A stretch of 64,000 nucleotides of DNA from assembly GCA_039933105.1 (NCBI GenBank), contig JBDTOT010000001.1, forward strand, positions 124,001 through 188,000, in the 5' to 3' direction. Below, piece by piece: positions 44,247 through 52,842 of this stretch; positions within the stretch are counted from its first letter, which is position 1, and every line of letters starts with the position of its first letter. The notes below the pieces were generated by a model that was not told the DNA's origin, did not search any database, and worked only from the letters and a program-made list of their open reading frames with translations. Position numbers and translations under genes: made by a program. This DNA is from FEN-1219 sp039933105. GTDB taxonomy: Bacteria; Pseudomonadota; Gammaproteobacteria; Steroidobacterales; Rariloculaceae.

Positions 44247-45716
44247 TTACATCAATACCACGTCGAACTGTTCTGGCGAGTACAAGCCCTCGCTCTGGAG
44301 CCGAATGGCCTTACCCGTGAGTTCCTCGAGCTCCGCGATGCTGGCCGAATCCTCGTCGAGCAGCCGCTCGATCACGCTCGCCCGGGCCAGTACCAGCACT
44401 TCCTGGAAGTCGAACTGCCGGTGCTGCCGCAGGATCTCGCGGAAGATCTCGTGGCACACGGTCTCAGCGGTCTTCACGAACCCACGCCCCTCACAGCTAG
44501 GACATGGCTGGCACAGCAGGTGTTCCAGGCTCTCGCGGTTGCGCTTGCGGGTCATCTCGACGAGCCCCAGCGGGGACACGTTCATGACCTGCGTCTTCGC
44601 GTGATCGCCCGCCAGCCGGTCCGTGAGCGTCTGCAGCACCTGCCGGCGATGCTCTTCCTCGATCATGTCGATGAAGTCGATGATGATGATGCCACCGAGA
44701 TTGCGCAGCTTCAGCTGGCGCGCAATCGCCGCTGCAGCCTCTAGATTGGTGCGGAAGATCGTTTCTTCCAGGTTCCTATGGCCCACATAGGCCCCGGTGT
44801 TCACGTCGATCGTGGTCATGGCCTCGGTCTGGTCGAACACGACGTACCCACCGGACTTCAGCGGCACCTTGCGGTGCAACGCGCGATTAATGTCGTCGTC
44901 GATGCCATACGTGTCGAAGATCGGCCGATTCTCGCTATAGAGCTCGATCAACGGGGCTAGGCGCGGCACGAAGTTCTCGGCGAACTGCTTCAATTTAACG
45001 AGCGTGACCTCGGAGTCGACACGCACGCGCGCGATGTCAGGGCTCGACGAATCGCGCAGCATACGCAGCGGCAGCGGCAGGTCTTCGTACACGAGCGCGC
45101 CCGGAGGCGTGTGCTTGGCTGTTTCCTCGATCGACTGCCACAGCTTGTGCAGGAAGGTGAGATCGGCCTGGAGCGCCTCCCGCGTGGCGCCTTCGGCCGC
45201 CGTGCGGATGATGTAGCCGGCCTCGGGCGCTGTGACCCGCAGTTCCTCGACCAGCGAGCGCAGCCGTTCGCGCTCGGTGTCGTCGTCGATGCGCGACGAC
45301 ACGCCGATGCCGGCGCTGGCCGGCGTGAGCACGAGGTAGCGCGACGGGATGGCGATGTAGGTCGTGAGCCGGGCGCCCTTGGTGCCGAGCGGCTCCTTCA
45401 GCACCTGCACGAGGAGCTCCTGGCCCTCGCGGACGAACTCGCGGATATCCGGCTCGGCGCCGTCGGCGGGCTGCTCCCCGTGCAGGCTGCGAGCAATGTC
45501 GGACGCATGCAGGAACGCCGTACGCTCGAGGCCAAGCTCGATGAACGCGGCCTGCATTCCGGGCAGCACGCGTGACACCTTGCCCTTGTAGATGTTGCTG
45601 ATGACGCCGCGGCGGCTCGAGCGCTCGATCTGCACTTCCTGCAGCACGCCGCTCTCGACGAGCGCGGTGCGAACCTCGCTCTCCGTAGCGTTGATCAGGA
45701 TTTCTTCGCGCTTCAT
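44247..45716 (-). CDS. rng: Ribonuclease G
   Basis: RNase G, 489 residues, the E. coli length, matures 16S rRNA 5' ends and degrades mRNA. An S1 domain is embedded near the N-terminus (SNIYKGKVSRVLPGMQAAFIELG, given in part), the catalytic Mg site is in MTTIDVNTG and IIIIDFIDM, and the zinc-link Cys pair is CPSC. It lacks the RNase E C-terminal scaffold. ATG at 45716 overlaps the maf stop. Confidence 0.95.
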   Translation of the reverse strand: MKREEILINATESEVRTALVESGVLQEVQIERSSRRGVISNIYKGKVSRVLPGMQAAFIELGLERTAFLHASDIARSLHGEQPADGAEPDIREFVREGQELLVQVLKEPLGTKGARLTTYIAIPSRYLVLTPASAGIGVSSRIDDDTERERLRSLVEELRVTAPEAGYIIRTAAEGATREALQADLTFLHKLWQSIEETAKHTPPGALVYEDLPLPLRMLRDSSSPDIARVRVDSEVTLVKLKQFAENFVPRLAPLIELYSENRPIFDTYGIDDDINRALHRKVPLKSGGYVVFDQTEAMTTIDVNTGAYVGHRNLEETIFRTNLEAAAAIARQLKLRNLGGIIIIDFIDMIEEEHRRQVLQTLTDRLAGDHAKTQVMNVSPLGLVEMTRKRNRESLEHLLCQPCPSCEGRGFVKTAETVCHEIFREILRQHRQFDFQEVLVLARASVIERLLDEDSASIAELEELTGKAIRLQSEGLYSPEQFDVVLM

Positions 45717-46318
45717 GCGGCGACCACTGCCTTTTGCCAAACCGAAATGCCGCGGCGCGCCAGCAAAACGGCGGTCTCATAGAGCGGCAGGCCGACCACG
45801 CTCGAGTAGCTGCCACGCAGGTGCTCGACGAACACGGCCGCGTGGCCCTGGATGCCGTAACCGCCGGCCTTGTCGAACGGCTCGCCCGTGGCACAGTAAG
45901 CCCTGCGTTCGGCGGGCGTCGTCGCACGAAATCTCACTTCGCTCTCGCACAGCAACGTGTCGGCGCCCTGCGAGGTCTCGAGCGCGATAGCGGTCAGCAC
46001 GCGATGCGCGCGGCCGGACAGCGCCGCAAGCATGGCCTCGGCTTGCGCGGCGTCCGCCGGCTTGCCGAGCACTTGCTCATCGAGCACGACGGCGGTATCG
46101 GCCGCGAGCACTGGCCGTTGTTCGCCAGGCTCGAGCGCGGTCCAGACGGCGCCGGCCTTGGCGGCGGCAAGCCGCAGCACGTACGCGTCGGCGGCCTCGC
46201 CCGCGGCCTGCTCCTCGGGAATGGCGGCCGGGCGGACGCGATACGGCACGCCAATTTGGCGCAGCAGCTCGCTACGCCGCGGCGATGCCGACGCGAGATA
46301 CACGAAATCCGTTCTCAT
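45713..46318 (-). CDS. maf: Maf-family nucleotide pyrophosphatase
   Basis: A 201-residue Maf protein that hydrolyses non-canonical or methylated NTPs, preventing their incorporation. The start YLASASPRRSELLRQIG, the middle VLAADTAVVLDEQVLGKP and GGYGIQGHAAVFVEHLRGSYSSVVGLP (in part) are typical of the YhdE branch, which acts on dTTP and UTP. It is upstream of rng as in E. coli. Confidence 0.94.
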   Translation of the reverse strand: MRTDFVYLASASPRRSELLRQIGVPYRVRPAAIPEEQAAGEAADAYVLRLAAAKAGAVWTALEPGEQRPVLAADTAVVLDEQVLGKPADAAQAEAMLAALSGRAHRVLTAIALETSQGADTLLCESEVRFRATTPAERRAYCATGEPFDKAGGYGIQGHAAVFVEHLRGSYSSVVGLPLYETAVLLARRGISVWQKAVVAA

Positions 46319-46403
46319 TCAACGCACTATAGCGCGAGACGCGAACGCGAGTCAGGTCTCGCGCGGTTGTGCTGCGGTCCGAAGGCGAACCGTGCGGCGC
46401 GGT

Positions 46404-46877
46404 TCAGGCGCGGTGGTACGGGTGATGTTCGAGAAGCGACCAGGCGCGGTACAGCGCTTCGGCGGCGATGATTTTGGCGAGGCCGTGCGGCAGCGTCAGC
46501 GGCGAAAGCGACCAGCGTTCGTGCGCGCGCTTCGTGCACTCCGGAGAGAGGCCGTCAGGGCCGCCAATCAGGAGAAAGACGGGTGCGCCGACGCGCATCC
46601 AACCATTGAGCTTCGCGGCCAGGTCCTGCGTGCCCCAGGGTTTGCCCCGCTCCTCGAGCGCCACGACGTGCCCGCCGGCCGGTACCGCCGCGAGCAGGCG
46701 CTCGCCTTCGTCGGCGATCGCTCGGTCGACCGGAGTGCGGGCCGTGCGCCGAGCCAGCGGGAGCGTCTTGATTTCGAGTGTGCAGCGGCCGCGCAAGCGC
46801 TTAGCGTAGTCGGCGGCGCCGTCATCGACCCACGCGGGCTGGCGGTTGCTGGCCGTGAGCAGCGACAACCGCAACAT
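46404..46877 (-). CDS. rlmH: 23S rRNA pseudouridine-1915 N3-methyltransferase
   Basis: RlmH, 157 residues, SPOUT-family enzyme that methylates pseudouridine 1915 in helix 69 of 23S rRNA. The SAM knot is FLIGGPDGLSPE, with LSLLTLPHGLAKI-like SLSPLTLPHGL and the C-terminal RAWSLLEHHPYH. It follows rsfS by 15 nt. Confidence 0.95.
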   Translation of the reverse strand: MLRLSLLTASNRQPAWVDDGAADYAKRLRGRCTLEIKTLPLARRTARTPVDRAIADEGERLLAAVPAGGHVVALEERGKPWGTQDLAAKLNGWMRVGAPVFLLIGGPDGLSPECTKRAHERWSLSPLTLPHGLAKIIAAEALYRAWSLLEHHPYHRA

Positions 46878-46892
46878 GCAAGCGCGCGCGTG

Positions 46893-47366
46893 CTACGCGC
46901 CGGCCTCGGCCGCGGCGGCGTCGTCGCGCGCCGCGATGTCCCAGAGCTTCTCGAGATTGTAGAACTCGCGGACGCGCGGCAGCATCACGTGCACGACGAG
47001 CTCGCCCAAATCCACGAGTACCCACTCGCCGCCATTCGCGCCTTCGACGCCAATGGGCCTGAACCCCGCTTGCTTGCTCTGCTCGACGACTGCGTTTGCG
47101 ATCGCGCGCACGTGCCGATCGGAACGGCCGCTCGCGATGGCCATCGCGTCAGTCACCGTCGTGAGGTGACGCACATCCAAGAACGTGGTCTCGAACGCTT
47201 TGAGATCATCGAGCGCGTGGGCGACCACCTGAGCGACGGTCCGCGGACTCTGCGCCCGCTTCGTGCGCTTGGCGGCTGGACTGCGGCGGCGTCTCGCCGG
47301 CGCTTTCTCGGCGCTGGTGGACTCGGTTTCGGTCTGAACTGCTTTCTTCCTAGGCGGTTTCGGCAT
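46893..47366 (-). CDS. rsfS: Ribosomal silencing factor RsfS
   Basis: A 157-residue RsfS that binds L14 and blocks subunit joining. The first 45 residues are a Lys/Arg-rich extension not usual in E. coli RsfS; the core begins VVAHALDDLKAFETTFLDV and ends EFYNLEKLWDI. ATG at 47366 lies inside the nadD 3' end, a 17-nt overlap. Confidence 0.93.
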   Translation of the reverse strand: MPKPPRKKAVQTETESTSAEKAPARRRRSPAAKRTKRAQSPRTVAQVVAHALDDLKAFETTFLDVRHLTTVTDAMAIASGRSDRHVRAIANAVVEQSKQAGFRPIGVEGANGGEWVLVDLGELVVHVMLPRVREFYNLEKLWDIAARDDAAAAEAGA

Positions 47367-47991
47367 AACACTCCGTTTCGAGAATGATGTGCCGGACACT
47401 GTCCGGCACCAGGAACTTCGGGTCGACCCCGGCGCGCAACGAAGCGCGCAGATCCGTCGACGCAATCTCGAGCTGCGTGACGGGCTGGATATGGATGCGA
47501 CCCGCGAGACTTAAAGTGAGCTCGTGCGCTTGAACGGTGCGGCGCTCCAAATACAGCTCCCCGAGCGACCCGCCGCGCGGCGCGTCCCAACCGGGCCGCT
47601 GCGCGACAACGACGTGCGCAAGGTCGAGCAGCTCGCGCCACTTGTGCCAATACGGCAAATTCAAGAACGCATCCATGCCGAGCAGCAGACACAACGGCCG
47701 GTCGGCGAATTCCGCCCGGAGGCTCGTGAGCGTATCGAACGTATATGACAAGCCGGGGCGCTTGAGCTCGCGGTCGTCCGCAACGAAGCCGGGCTCGTCC
47801 GCAATAGCGGCTTGCACCATGCGCAGCCGGAGCTGTGCATCCGTCGAGGGCGCCGTGCGGTGCGGCGGCGACGCGGCCGGCACGAAGTGCACACGCTCGA
47901 GATCGAGCGCACGCTTCAGCTCGAGCGCCGTGCGCAAGTGCCCATAGTGAATCGGATCGAAGGTTCCGCCGAAAATACCGATCGGTTGCAT
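47350..47991 (-). CDS. nadD: Nicotinate-nucleotide adenylyltransferase
   Basis: NadD, 213 residues, makes NaAD from NaMN and ATP in NAD synthesis. The nucleotide motif GGTFDPIHYGHL is at residues 8-19, and the LEIASTDLRASLRAG segment near the C-terminus is the ISSTxIR-like motif. It follows holA by 3 nt in the conserved holA-nadD-rsfS-rlmH order. Confidence 0.95.
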   Translation of the reverse strand: MQPIGIFGGTFDPIHYGHLRTALELKRALDLERVHFVPAASPPHRTAPSTDAQLRLRMVQAAIADEPGFVADDRELKRPGLSYTFDTLTSLRAEFADRPLCLLLGMDAFLNLPYWHKWRELLDLAHVVVAQRPGWDAPRGGSLGELYLERRTVQAHELTLSLAGRIHIQPVTQLEIASTDLRASLRAGVDPKFLVPDSVRHIILETECYAETA

Positions 47992-47994
47992 GCG

Positions 47995-49023
47995 CTAGCG
48001 AACTCGCGCGCCCTCTGCGGGGCGTAACAGTGAAATAAGAAGGTCCGTCAGCGTAGTCCAAGGCTCGGCCGGGAACACGCCTTTCAGCGAGGCGTCGACG
48101 CGCGCGGCTTCCACGATCAGTGCGCGCAGCCGCGACGCCTTGAAGCGGCGCAGCGCCGATTTCACGAGCGGCTGGCGACGCTGCCACACACCGGTCTTCA
48201 TGAGCGCACCGTCGACGTTGTCGCCGTGGCGCACGGCATATTCGAGCCGCGCGAGCAGGCTGATGTCGCGGTTCAACACCCAGCTGATCTGCACCGGGTG
48301 CACGCCCTCGGCACGCAGGCCGTGCAGGATCTTGAACACGCGGCCGGTCTCGCACGCGAGCACCGCATCGGCCAGGCCGAAGATATCGAAGCGGCTGTTG
48401 TTCGCGACGAACTCGAGCACTTCGCCCTCGTCTACCTCGCGCCCGTTGGCCGTGAGCGCGAGCCGTTTGATCTCCTGATCCGCGGCGAGCAGGTTGCCTT
48501 CCACGCGTTCGGCCAAGGATTGCGCGGCCGCCGTCGTGAGCTTGAGCTTGGCGCCCTGCGCACGCTGCTGGATCCAGCGGGGCAGTTCGCCGCGCTGGAT
48601 CGGCCAGACATCGACCACGACGCCGTGCTGTTCGATGGCCTTGACCCACGCGGAGCGGCTTGCAGCGGAATCGAGTTTCTCGCCCACGGCGACAATCAGC
48701 AACGTGTCGGGATCGTGGCGTTCGGCGAGCGCTGCGATGGTGCGGCTGCCTTCATCGCCGGGCTTCGGCGTCGCAAGGCGGATCTCCACGATCTTGCGCG
48801 ATGCAAACAGCGAGAGGTTGTCGGCGCCAGCCGCGAGGCCGCCCCAGCGGAATGTGCGATCGGCCGCGTGCAACTCGCGCGTCGTAAAGTCGGCGCTCTT
48901 CGCGGCGGCACGAATCTGCTCTAGCGCTTCGTCAACGAGCAAGGTCTCGTCGCCGGCCACGAGGTAGACCTTGGCCAGACCACCGGTCAGATGCTTCTCG
49001 AGTTGGCGCAACGGTAGTTTCAA
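47995..49023 (-). CDS. holA: DNA polymerase III delta subunit
   Basis: HolA, 342 residues, opens the beta clamp within the clamp loader. The N-terminus GGLAKVYLVAGDETLLVDEAL and the middle WPIQRGELPRWIQQRA and FDIFGLADAVL are typical. No ATG exists at the right place; homologues start MKLxxxQLxxHL, so the TTG at 49023 (TTG AAA CTA CCG) is chosen. It usually follows lptE, but here lptE is 4 kb away. Confidence 0.93.
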   Translation of the reverse strand: MKLPLRQLEKHLTGGLAKVYLVAGDETLLVDEALEQIRAAAKSADFTTRELHAADRTFRWGGLAAGADNLSLFASRKIVEIRLATPKPGDEGSRTIAALAERHDPDTLLIVAVGEKLDSAASRSAWVKAIEQHGVVVDVWPIQRGELPRWIQQRAQGAKLKLTTAAAQSLAERVEGNLLAADQEIKRLALTANGREVDEGEVLEFVANNSRFDIFGLADAVLACETGRVFKILHGLRAEGVHPVQISWVLNRDISLLARLEYAVRHGDNVDGALMKTGVWQRRQPLVKSALRRFKASRLRALIVEAARVDASLKGVFPAEPWTTLTDLLISLLRPAEGARVR

Positions 49024-49034
49024 ACGCGCTTCGC

Positions 49035-49295
49035 CTATGGCCCTTCGATCTGCGAGAGAGGCATGGCCTGGTCCTCGAGCAGCACCGGCACGCCGTCGCG
49101 CACGGGATACACGAGCTTGCCGCTGCGGGTCACGAGCGCCTCGGAAAGCGGCTCGGCCACGACCACGTCTTCGCGATTGCGGATGCGCTGCCCGGCGATG
49201 CGCTCGTTCAGGAGCGCGAGCTCGCGCGCCGGCAGCAACTCCAGCGCCGAACGGGTCACGGGGCAACACACGATGTCGAGCAACTTTCGGTCCAA
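49035..49295 (-). CDS. Trm112-like UPF0434 protein
   Basis: An 86-residue small protein of the YcaR/Trm112 type. It begins MDRKLLDIVCCPVTRS and has LVYPVRDGVPVLLEDQA, the C-terminal family signature. Only a CC pair is seen where zinc-binding relatives have CPxC pairs, so zinc binding is doubtful. It lies 3 nt after yidD and 11 nt before holA. Confidence 0.85.
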   Translation of the reverse strand: MDRKLLDIVCCPVTRSALELLPARELALLNERIAGQRIRNREDVVVAEPLSEALVTRSGKLVYPVRDGVPVLLEDQAMPLSQIEGP

Positions 49296-49298
49296 AAC

Positions 49299-49571
49299 TC
49301 AATTACTCCGACCATCGGGCGGCGGCACAGGATCGTACCCGGCCCCGCCCCACGGATGACAACGGCCGATGCGTTTTGCCGCAAGCCACGCGCCGCGGCG
49401 CGCACCGAAGGTCTGAATCGCTTCGGCCGCGTAGACCGAGCACGTGGGCTCGTAGCGGCACACCCGACCGAGCCAGGGCGACAACACGAGTTGGTAGAGC
49501 CTAATGGAGCCGATCAACAGGCGACGGGCCACCGCGGCAGGAAAACCGGGGAAACTCAACGCCTGCGCCAC
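49299..49571 (-). CDS. yidD: Membrane protein insertion factor YidD
   Basis: A 90-residue YidD with the signature RLYQLVLSPWLG, CRYEPTCSVYAAEAI and KRIGRCHPWGGAGYDPVP. It assists YidC-dependent insertion. yidD normally lies between rnpA and yidC; here it is between cysS and the Trm112-like gene, overlapping the cysS 3' end by 16 nt. Confidence 0.93.
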   Translation of the reverse strand: MAQALSFPGFPAAVARRLLIGSIRLYQLVLSPWLGRVCRYEPTCSVYAAEAIQTFGARRGAWLAAKRIGRCHPWGGAGYDPVPPPDGRSN

Positions 49572-50995
49572 TGACTGGGGCCTCCGGCCTTGTCTTCCAC
49601 TACGATTCCGCGCGCGTCGAGTTCTCGGCGAATTCGGTCGGCTTCCTTGAAATTGCGTTCGCTCCTGGAAGCCTCGCGCTGTCTGACCAAGGAGTCAATC
49701 TCCGCGGTTTCCGTATCGCTCGCGGTGACCGTTCCGGAACCGCTAACCGCGCTCGGCTCCGCAACGAGCGCTCCTGCTCCCGCCGCCTGAAACCATGTCA
49801 CGGGGTCGACGGACAGCAGCCCGAGTAGCCAAGCGCTTGCCCGCAGCGACTCGGCCTGTGCGCGCTTCTCGGCGGCGTCGGTGGCGCGATTCGCAGCGCG
49901 CACGAAGCCAAACAGCTCCGCGATCGCTTCCGGCGTGTTCAGGTCGTCCTCGAGCGCCGCGAGCACTGCGGCGGAGGGCTCACCCGACGGCGCTCCAGTC
50001 AGAGCGCCCTCGACGCCGGCATCGCGCAACACGCGATACATGCTGTCCAGCTTCTGCCGCGTTTCCCCAACGAGTTGATCGGTCCAGTCCAGCGGCTTGC
50101 GGTAGTGCGCCGTCAACAGGACGAGCCGAATGGTCTCACCGCCGTGTTCGTGCAACATGTCCTTGATCAGCTTCACGTTGCCGAGCGATTTCGACATCTT
50201 CTCGCCATTCGCTTGCACGAGACCGTTGTGCATCCAGTAGCGCGCGAAGCGCGCTCCGCCGTGCGCGCACGTACTCTGCGCAACTTCGTTCTCGTGGTGC
50301 GGGAATACGAGATCGACGCCGCCGCCGTGGATGTCGATCGTGTCGCCGAGATGCGCCTCCGCCATGGCCGAGCACTCGATATGCCACCCCGGCCGGCCGC
50401 GCCCCCACGGGCTGTCCCAGCCCACGATCGCGGGCGGCGACGGTTTCCACAATACGAAGTCGGCCGGGCTCTGTTTGTACGGCGCCACCTCGACCCGCGC
50501 ACCGGCGATCATCTCGTCCGGATCGCGCCTGGAAAGGTGACCGTAGTCCGCGTACTTCGGCACGTCGAACAGCACGTGGCTTTGCGCCGCATATGCGTGC
50601 CCCGCTGCGATCAGGCGCTCGATCATGCGAATGATCTGCGGGATGCTCTGCGTCACGCGCGGCTCGACATCGGGCGGCGCCACGCCTAGCACGTCGAGAT
50701 CGGCGTGAAACGCTTTCAGATACCGTTCGGTGATCACGCCGATCGGCGCGCCTTCGGCGGCCGCGGCGTCATTGATCTTGTCGTCGACATCCGTGACGTT
50801 GCGCGCGTAAGTCAGCGTGTAAGTCCGACGCAGCAACCGCGCCAGCACATCGAACACGACGTAGGGCCGCGCATTGCCGACGTGCGCGTAGTTGTAGACC
50901 GTGGGTCCGCAGACGTACATCGTCACGCGGCCGGGAACGGCCGGCTCGAAGCGCTCGCGGGCGCGGGTCAACGTGTTATGGAGAGCTAGCGCCAT
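49556..50995 (-). CDS. cysS: Cysteinyl-tRNA synthetase
   Basis: A 479-residue class I synthetase. The zinc Cys is in MYVCGPTVYNY, the HIGH-type motif is AHVGNARP, the second zinc ligands are in WHIECSAMAEAHLG and FPHHENEVAQS, and KMSKSLGN is the KMSKS loop. The C-terminal anticodon-binding region is intact. It is divergent from hisI. Confidence 0.96.
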   Translation of the reverse strand: MALALHNTLTRARERFEPAVPGRVTMYVCGPTVYNYAHVGNARPYVVFDVLARLLRRTYTLTYARNVTDVDDKINDAAAAEGAPIGVITERYLKAFHADLDVLGVAPPDVEPRVTQSIPQIIRMIERLIAAGHAYAAQSHVLFDVPKYADYGHLSRRDPDEMIAGARVEVAPYKQSPADFVLWKPSPPAIVGWDSPWGRGRPGWHIECSAMAEAHLGDTIDIHGGGVDLVFPHHENEVAQSTCAHGGARFARYWMHNGLVQANGEKMSKSLGNVKLIKDMLHEHGGETIRLVLLTAHYRKPLDWTDQLVGETRQKLDSMYRVLRDAGVEGALTGAPSGEPSAAVLAALEDDLNTPEAIAELFGFVRAANRATDAAEKRAQAESLRASAWLLGLLSVDPVTWFQAAGAGALVAEPSAVSGSGTVTASDTETAEIDSLVRQREASRSERNFKEADRIRRELDARGIVVEDKAGGPSQWRRR

Positions 50996-51080
50996 GCGGG
51001 GCTGGGCTTTAGAACGGCAATCACGGGCGCCATGATACCAAGCCGGCCATGGTGGCCGGGTGGCGAACGGGGATTCCGCC

Positions 51081-51086
51081 TATAAT
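51081..51086 (+). promoter_or_regulatory. Possible -10 box of hisI
   Basis: A consensus TATAAT stands 30 nt before the hisI ATG in a GC-rich spacer. No convincing -35 hexamer is seen at the normal distance. Confidence 0.35.
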
Positions 51087-51116
51087 TTCGCCCCATCAAC
51101 GACACGGACTCCTGCC

Positions 51117-51581
51117 ATGGCCAATGATTTCGCGGCGCGAACGAGCGTCGAGCAAGTCGAGGAAGGCGCCGATCTCGCGCCGAAATTCGACGCCGACGGC
51201 TTGATCCCGGCCGTCACCACCGATTCCACGAGCGGCGAGCTACTGATGGTCGGCTACATGAACGCGGAAGCGCTGCGCAAGACGATCGAGACCGGCGAAG
51301 CGCATTACTGGAGCCGCAGCCGGCAGGTGCTGTGGCACAAAGGCGCGACCAGCGGGCTCGTGCAGAAAGTCACCGAGCTCATGATCGACGACGACCAGGA
51401 CTGCGTGTGGCTCAAGGTCGCGGTGGCGGGCGGCGCGAGCTGCCACGTGGGCTACCGCACGTGCTTCTACCGGCGCATCCCGCTCGGGAAGCAAGCGCAC
51501 GCGCTCGAGTTCACGGAGACCGAGAAAGTCTTCGACCCGCAGGTCGTCTACGGCGACGTGCCGAACCCGACGCAGCTGTAG
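51117..51581 (+). CDS. hisI: Phosphoribosyl-AMP cyclohydrolase
   Basis: A 154-residue single-domain HisI (not fused to HisE) that opens the adenine ring of PR-AMP in histidine synthesis. Motifs: LLMVGYMNAEAL, AHYWSRSRQVLWHKG and the zinc site SCHVGYRTCFYR. The ATG at 51117 is taken; the frame is open further upstream. No other his genes are nearby. Confidence 0.92.
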   Translation: MANDFAARTSVEQVEEGADLAPKFDADGLIPAVTTDSTSGELLMVGYMNAEALRKTIETGEAHYWSRSRQVLWHKGATSGLVQKVTELMIDDDQDCVWLKVAVAGGASCHVGYRTCFYRRIPLGKQAHALEFTETEKVFDPQVVYGDVPNPTQL

Positions 51582-51591
51582 TCGCGGCGCC

Positions 51592-51611
51592 ACGTCAGAA
51601 TTCGCTGACGT
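51592..51611. other. Hairpin after hisI
   Basis: ACGTCAG and CTGACGT pair perfectly around AATTCG about 10 nt after the hisI stop. There is no T-run, so it is not a standard terminator; it might stabilise the mRNA end. A GTCTAA-A-TTAGAC palindrome further on (51675-51687) is AT-rich and near the next gene. Confidence 0.35.
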
Positions 51612-51719
51612 AGCACCGGGATGCCGGCTGACACCACGTGCGCTCGTAGGCGCACATCCCCGCGCAAGGTATCCGTCTAAATTAGACCCATCATCAGCGA
51701 ACGATCGATGGAGGGTACC

Positions 51720-52265
51720 GTGAGAAAACAGACATTTACTTCCGCTCTAATAGTAGCAAGCGCTGCGCTTTGGTTCACCGGATGCGCGGGCGCCGGCAAC
51801 CGCACCGCTGGTGAACATATCGATGACGCTACCCTGACCGCCAAGGTCAAGACGGCGCTCATTGGCGACGAGCGCACGAAGGCGCGCCAGATCGATGTGG
51901 AGACGTTCAAGGGGGTTGTGCAGCTAAATGGCTTCGTCGACTCCGCCGCAGCCAAAACGGCAGCGGCCTCGGTCGCTCGGGGCGTATCCGGCGTGGGAAG
52001 TGTGAAGAACAACTTGCAAGTCGGCGCCGATCGGACCGCCGGGCGAACGGTGGATGACACCGGGATCACCGCAAAGGTGCGAGCGGCTCTAATCGACGAT
52101 CCGCGCACCAAGTCGCACCAGATCGAGGTCACGACGAACGGCGGTGTGGTGCAATTGGGCGGGTTCGTCGATACCGCCGCAAGCAAGGCGGCGGCGGAAC
52201 AGCTGGCTGGCCGTGTCGCTGGTGTCACCCGCGTCACCAACCGGCTCCAGGTGCGTCCGAACTGA
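51720..52265 (+). CDS. Lipoprotein with two BON domains
   Basis: A 181-residue OsmY-like lipoprotein. The lipobox FTGC places the lipidated Cys near residue 22. Two BON domains follow, each starting with a TAKVKTAL or TAKVRAAL helix and containing VVQLNGFVD or VVQLGGFVD. BON domains are thought to contact phospholipids or envelope proteins. GTG at 51720 is preferred because GGAGGG lies 6 nt before it; an in-frame ATG four codons upstream lacks one. Confidence 0.87.
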   Translation: MRKQTFTSALIVASAALWFTGCAGAGNRTAGEHIDDATLTAKVKTALIGDERTKARQIDVETFKGVVQLNGFVDSAAAKTAAASVARGVSGVGSVKNNLQVGADRTAGRTVDDTGITAKVRAALIDDPRTKSHQIEVTTNGGVVQLGGFVDTAASKAAAEQLAGRVAGVTRVTNRLQVRPN

Positions 52266-52276
52266 GCCGCGGGTTT

Positions 52277-52317
52277 TTTCGGCCACGGGCCTCGCAGTCG
52301 AGGCCCGCTGGCCGAAA
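52277..52317. terminator. Long hairpin between convergent genes
   Basis: TTTCGGCCA-CGGGCCTCG pairs with CGAGGCCCG-TGGCCGAAA around a CAGT loop with one bulged C, an 18-bp stem. It sits between the BON gene and the convergent HExxH gene. A run of six T precedes it on the plus strand rather than following it, so intrinsic termination is possible only in a non-standard way. Confidence 0.4.
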
Positions 52318-52318
52318 G

Positions 52319-52837
52319 TCAGATACGCAATCGTTGCGTCGGCGACCCGGCCGAATCGACAACGCCATGACCGAGCAGCCACGCACGCGCGTACACGCCG
52401 TCGCCCTCGAACCACGCGCGGGCTGAACCTTCGCGAAAGCTGTAGCCCCACGCGTCCATGTCCCCCAGACATCGCTCTGTTCCGAAACCGTCGAGCCGGT
52501 GGGCGAGCAGCACCTGCAGATAACAGACGCCGCACTCCTCTTCGTCCGTACCTCCGGCGTCAGTCGCGAGCGCCGCGCGACGCGCGTCGTCCATGCAGAT
52601 GAAATGACTGAGCTCGTGCAGGAACGAATGCGCGGGGGTGTCGGCGCGCACATAGACAATGTTGCCGATCAGACCCGCTTCGGTGTCCTTCCAGTAGGAG
52701 CCGGGGATTTCTGAGTCGGTTGGCACTTGCTCGAGGCGAGCGCCGTACGCCACGAGCAACGCGTCGATCTGTGCGCCATCGAGCTCCGCCAGCAACACGA
52801 CGGTCGCGTCCGGGGCACGGGCGACAGCGGCACCCAT
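52319..52837 (-). CDS. Conserved protein with HExxH zinc motif
   Basis: A 172-residue cytoplasmic protein. SFLHELSHFICMD gives a gluzincin-type HExxH near residues 73-77, followed 20-25 residues later by GGTDEEECGVCYLQ, which could supply the third ligand and contains two Cys. No signal peptide or transmembrane segment is seen. It follows lptE by 5 nt with GAGCGAG as the likely ribosome-binding site, so it is an operon partner. I recall similar unnamed proteins in Xanthomonas-like genomes. Peptidase activity is inferred from the motif only. Confidence 0.7.
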   Translation of the reverse strand: MGAAVARAPDATVVLLAELDGAQIDALLVAYGARLEQVPTDSEIPGSYWKDTEAGLIGNIVYVRADTPAHSFLHELSHFICMDDARRAALATDAGGTDEEECGVCYLQVLLAHRLDGFGTERCLGDMDAWGYSFREGSARAWFEGDGVYARAWLLGHGVVDSAGSPTQRLRI

Positions 52838-52842
52838 CTCGC

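Noticed and set aside
51675..51687. GTCTAA-A-TTAGAC palindrome before the BON lipoprotein gene
   Set aside because: Short and AT-rich; may be an operator, but there is no second copy or promoter context to support a call.
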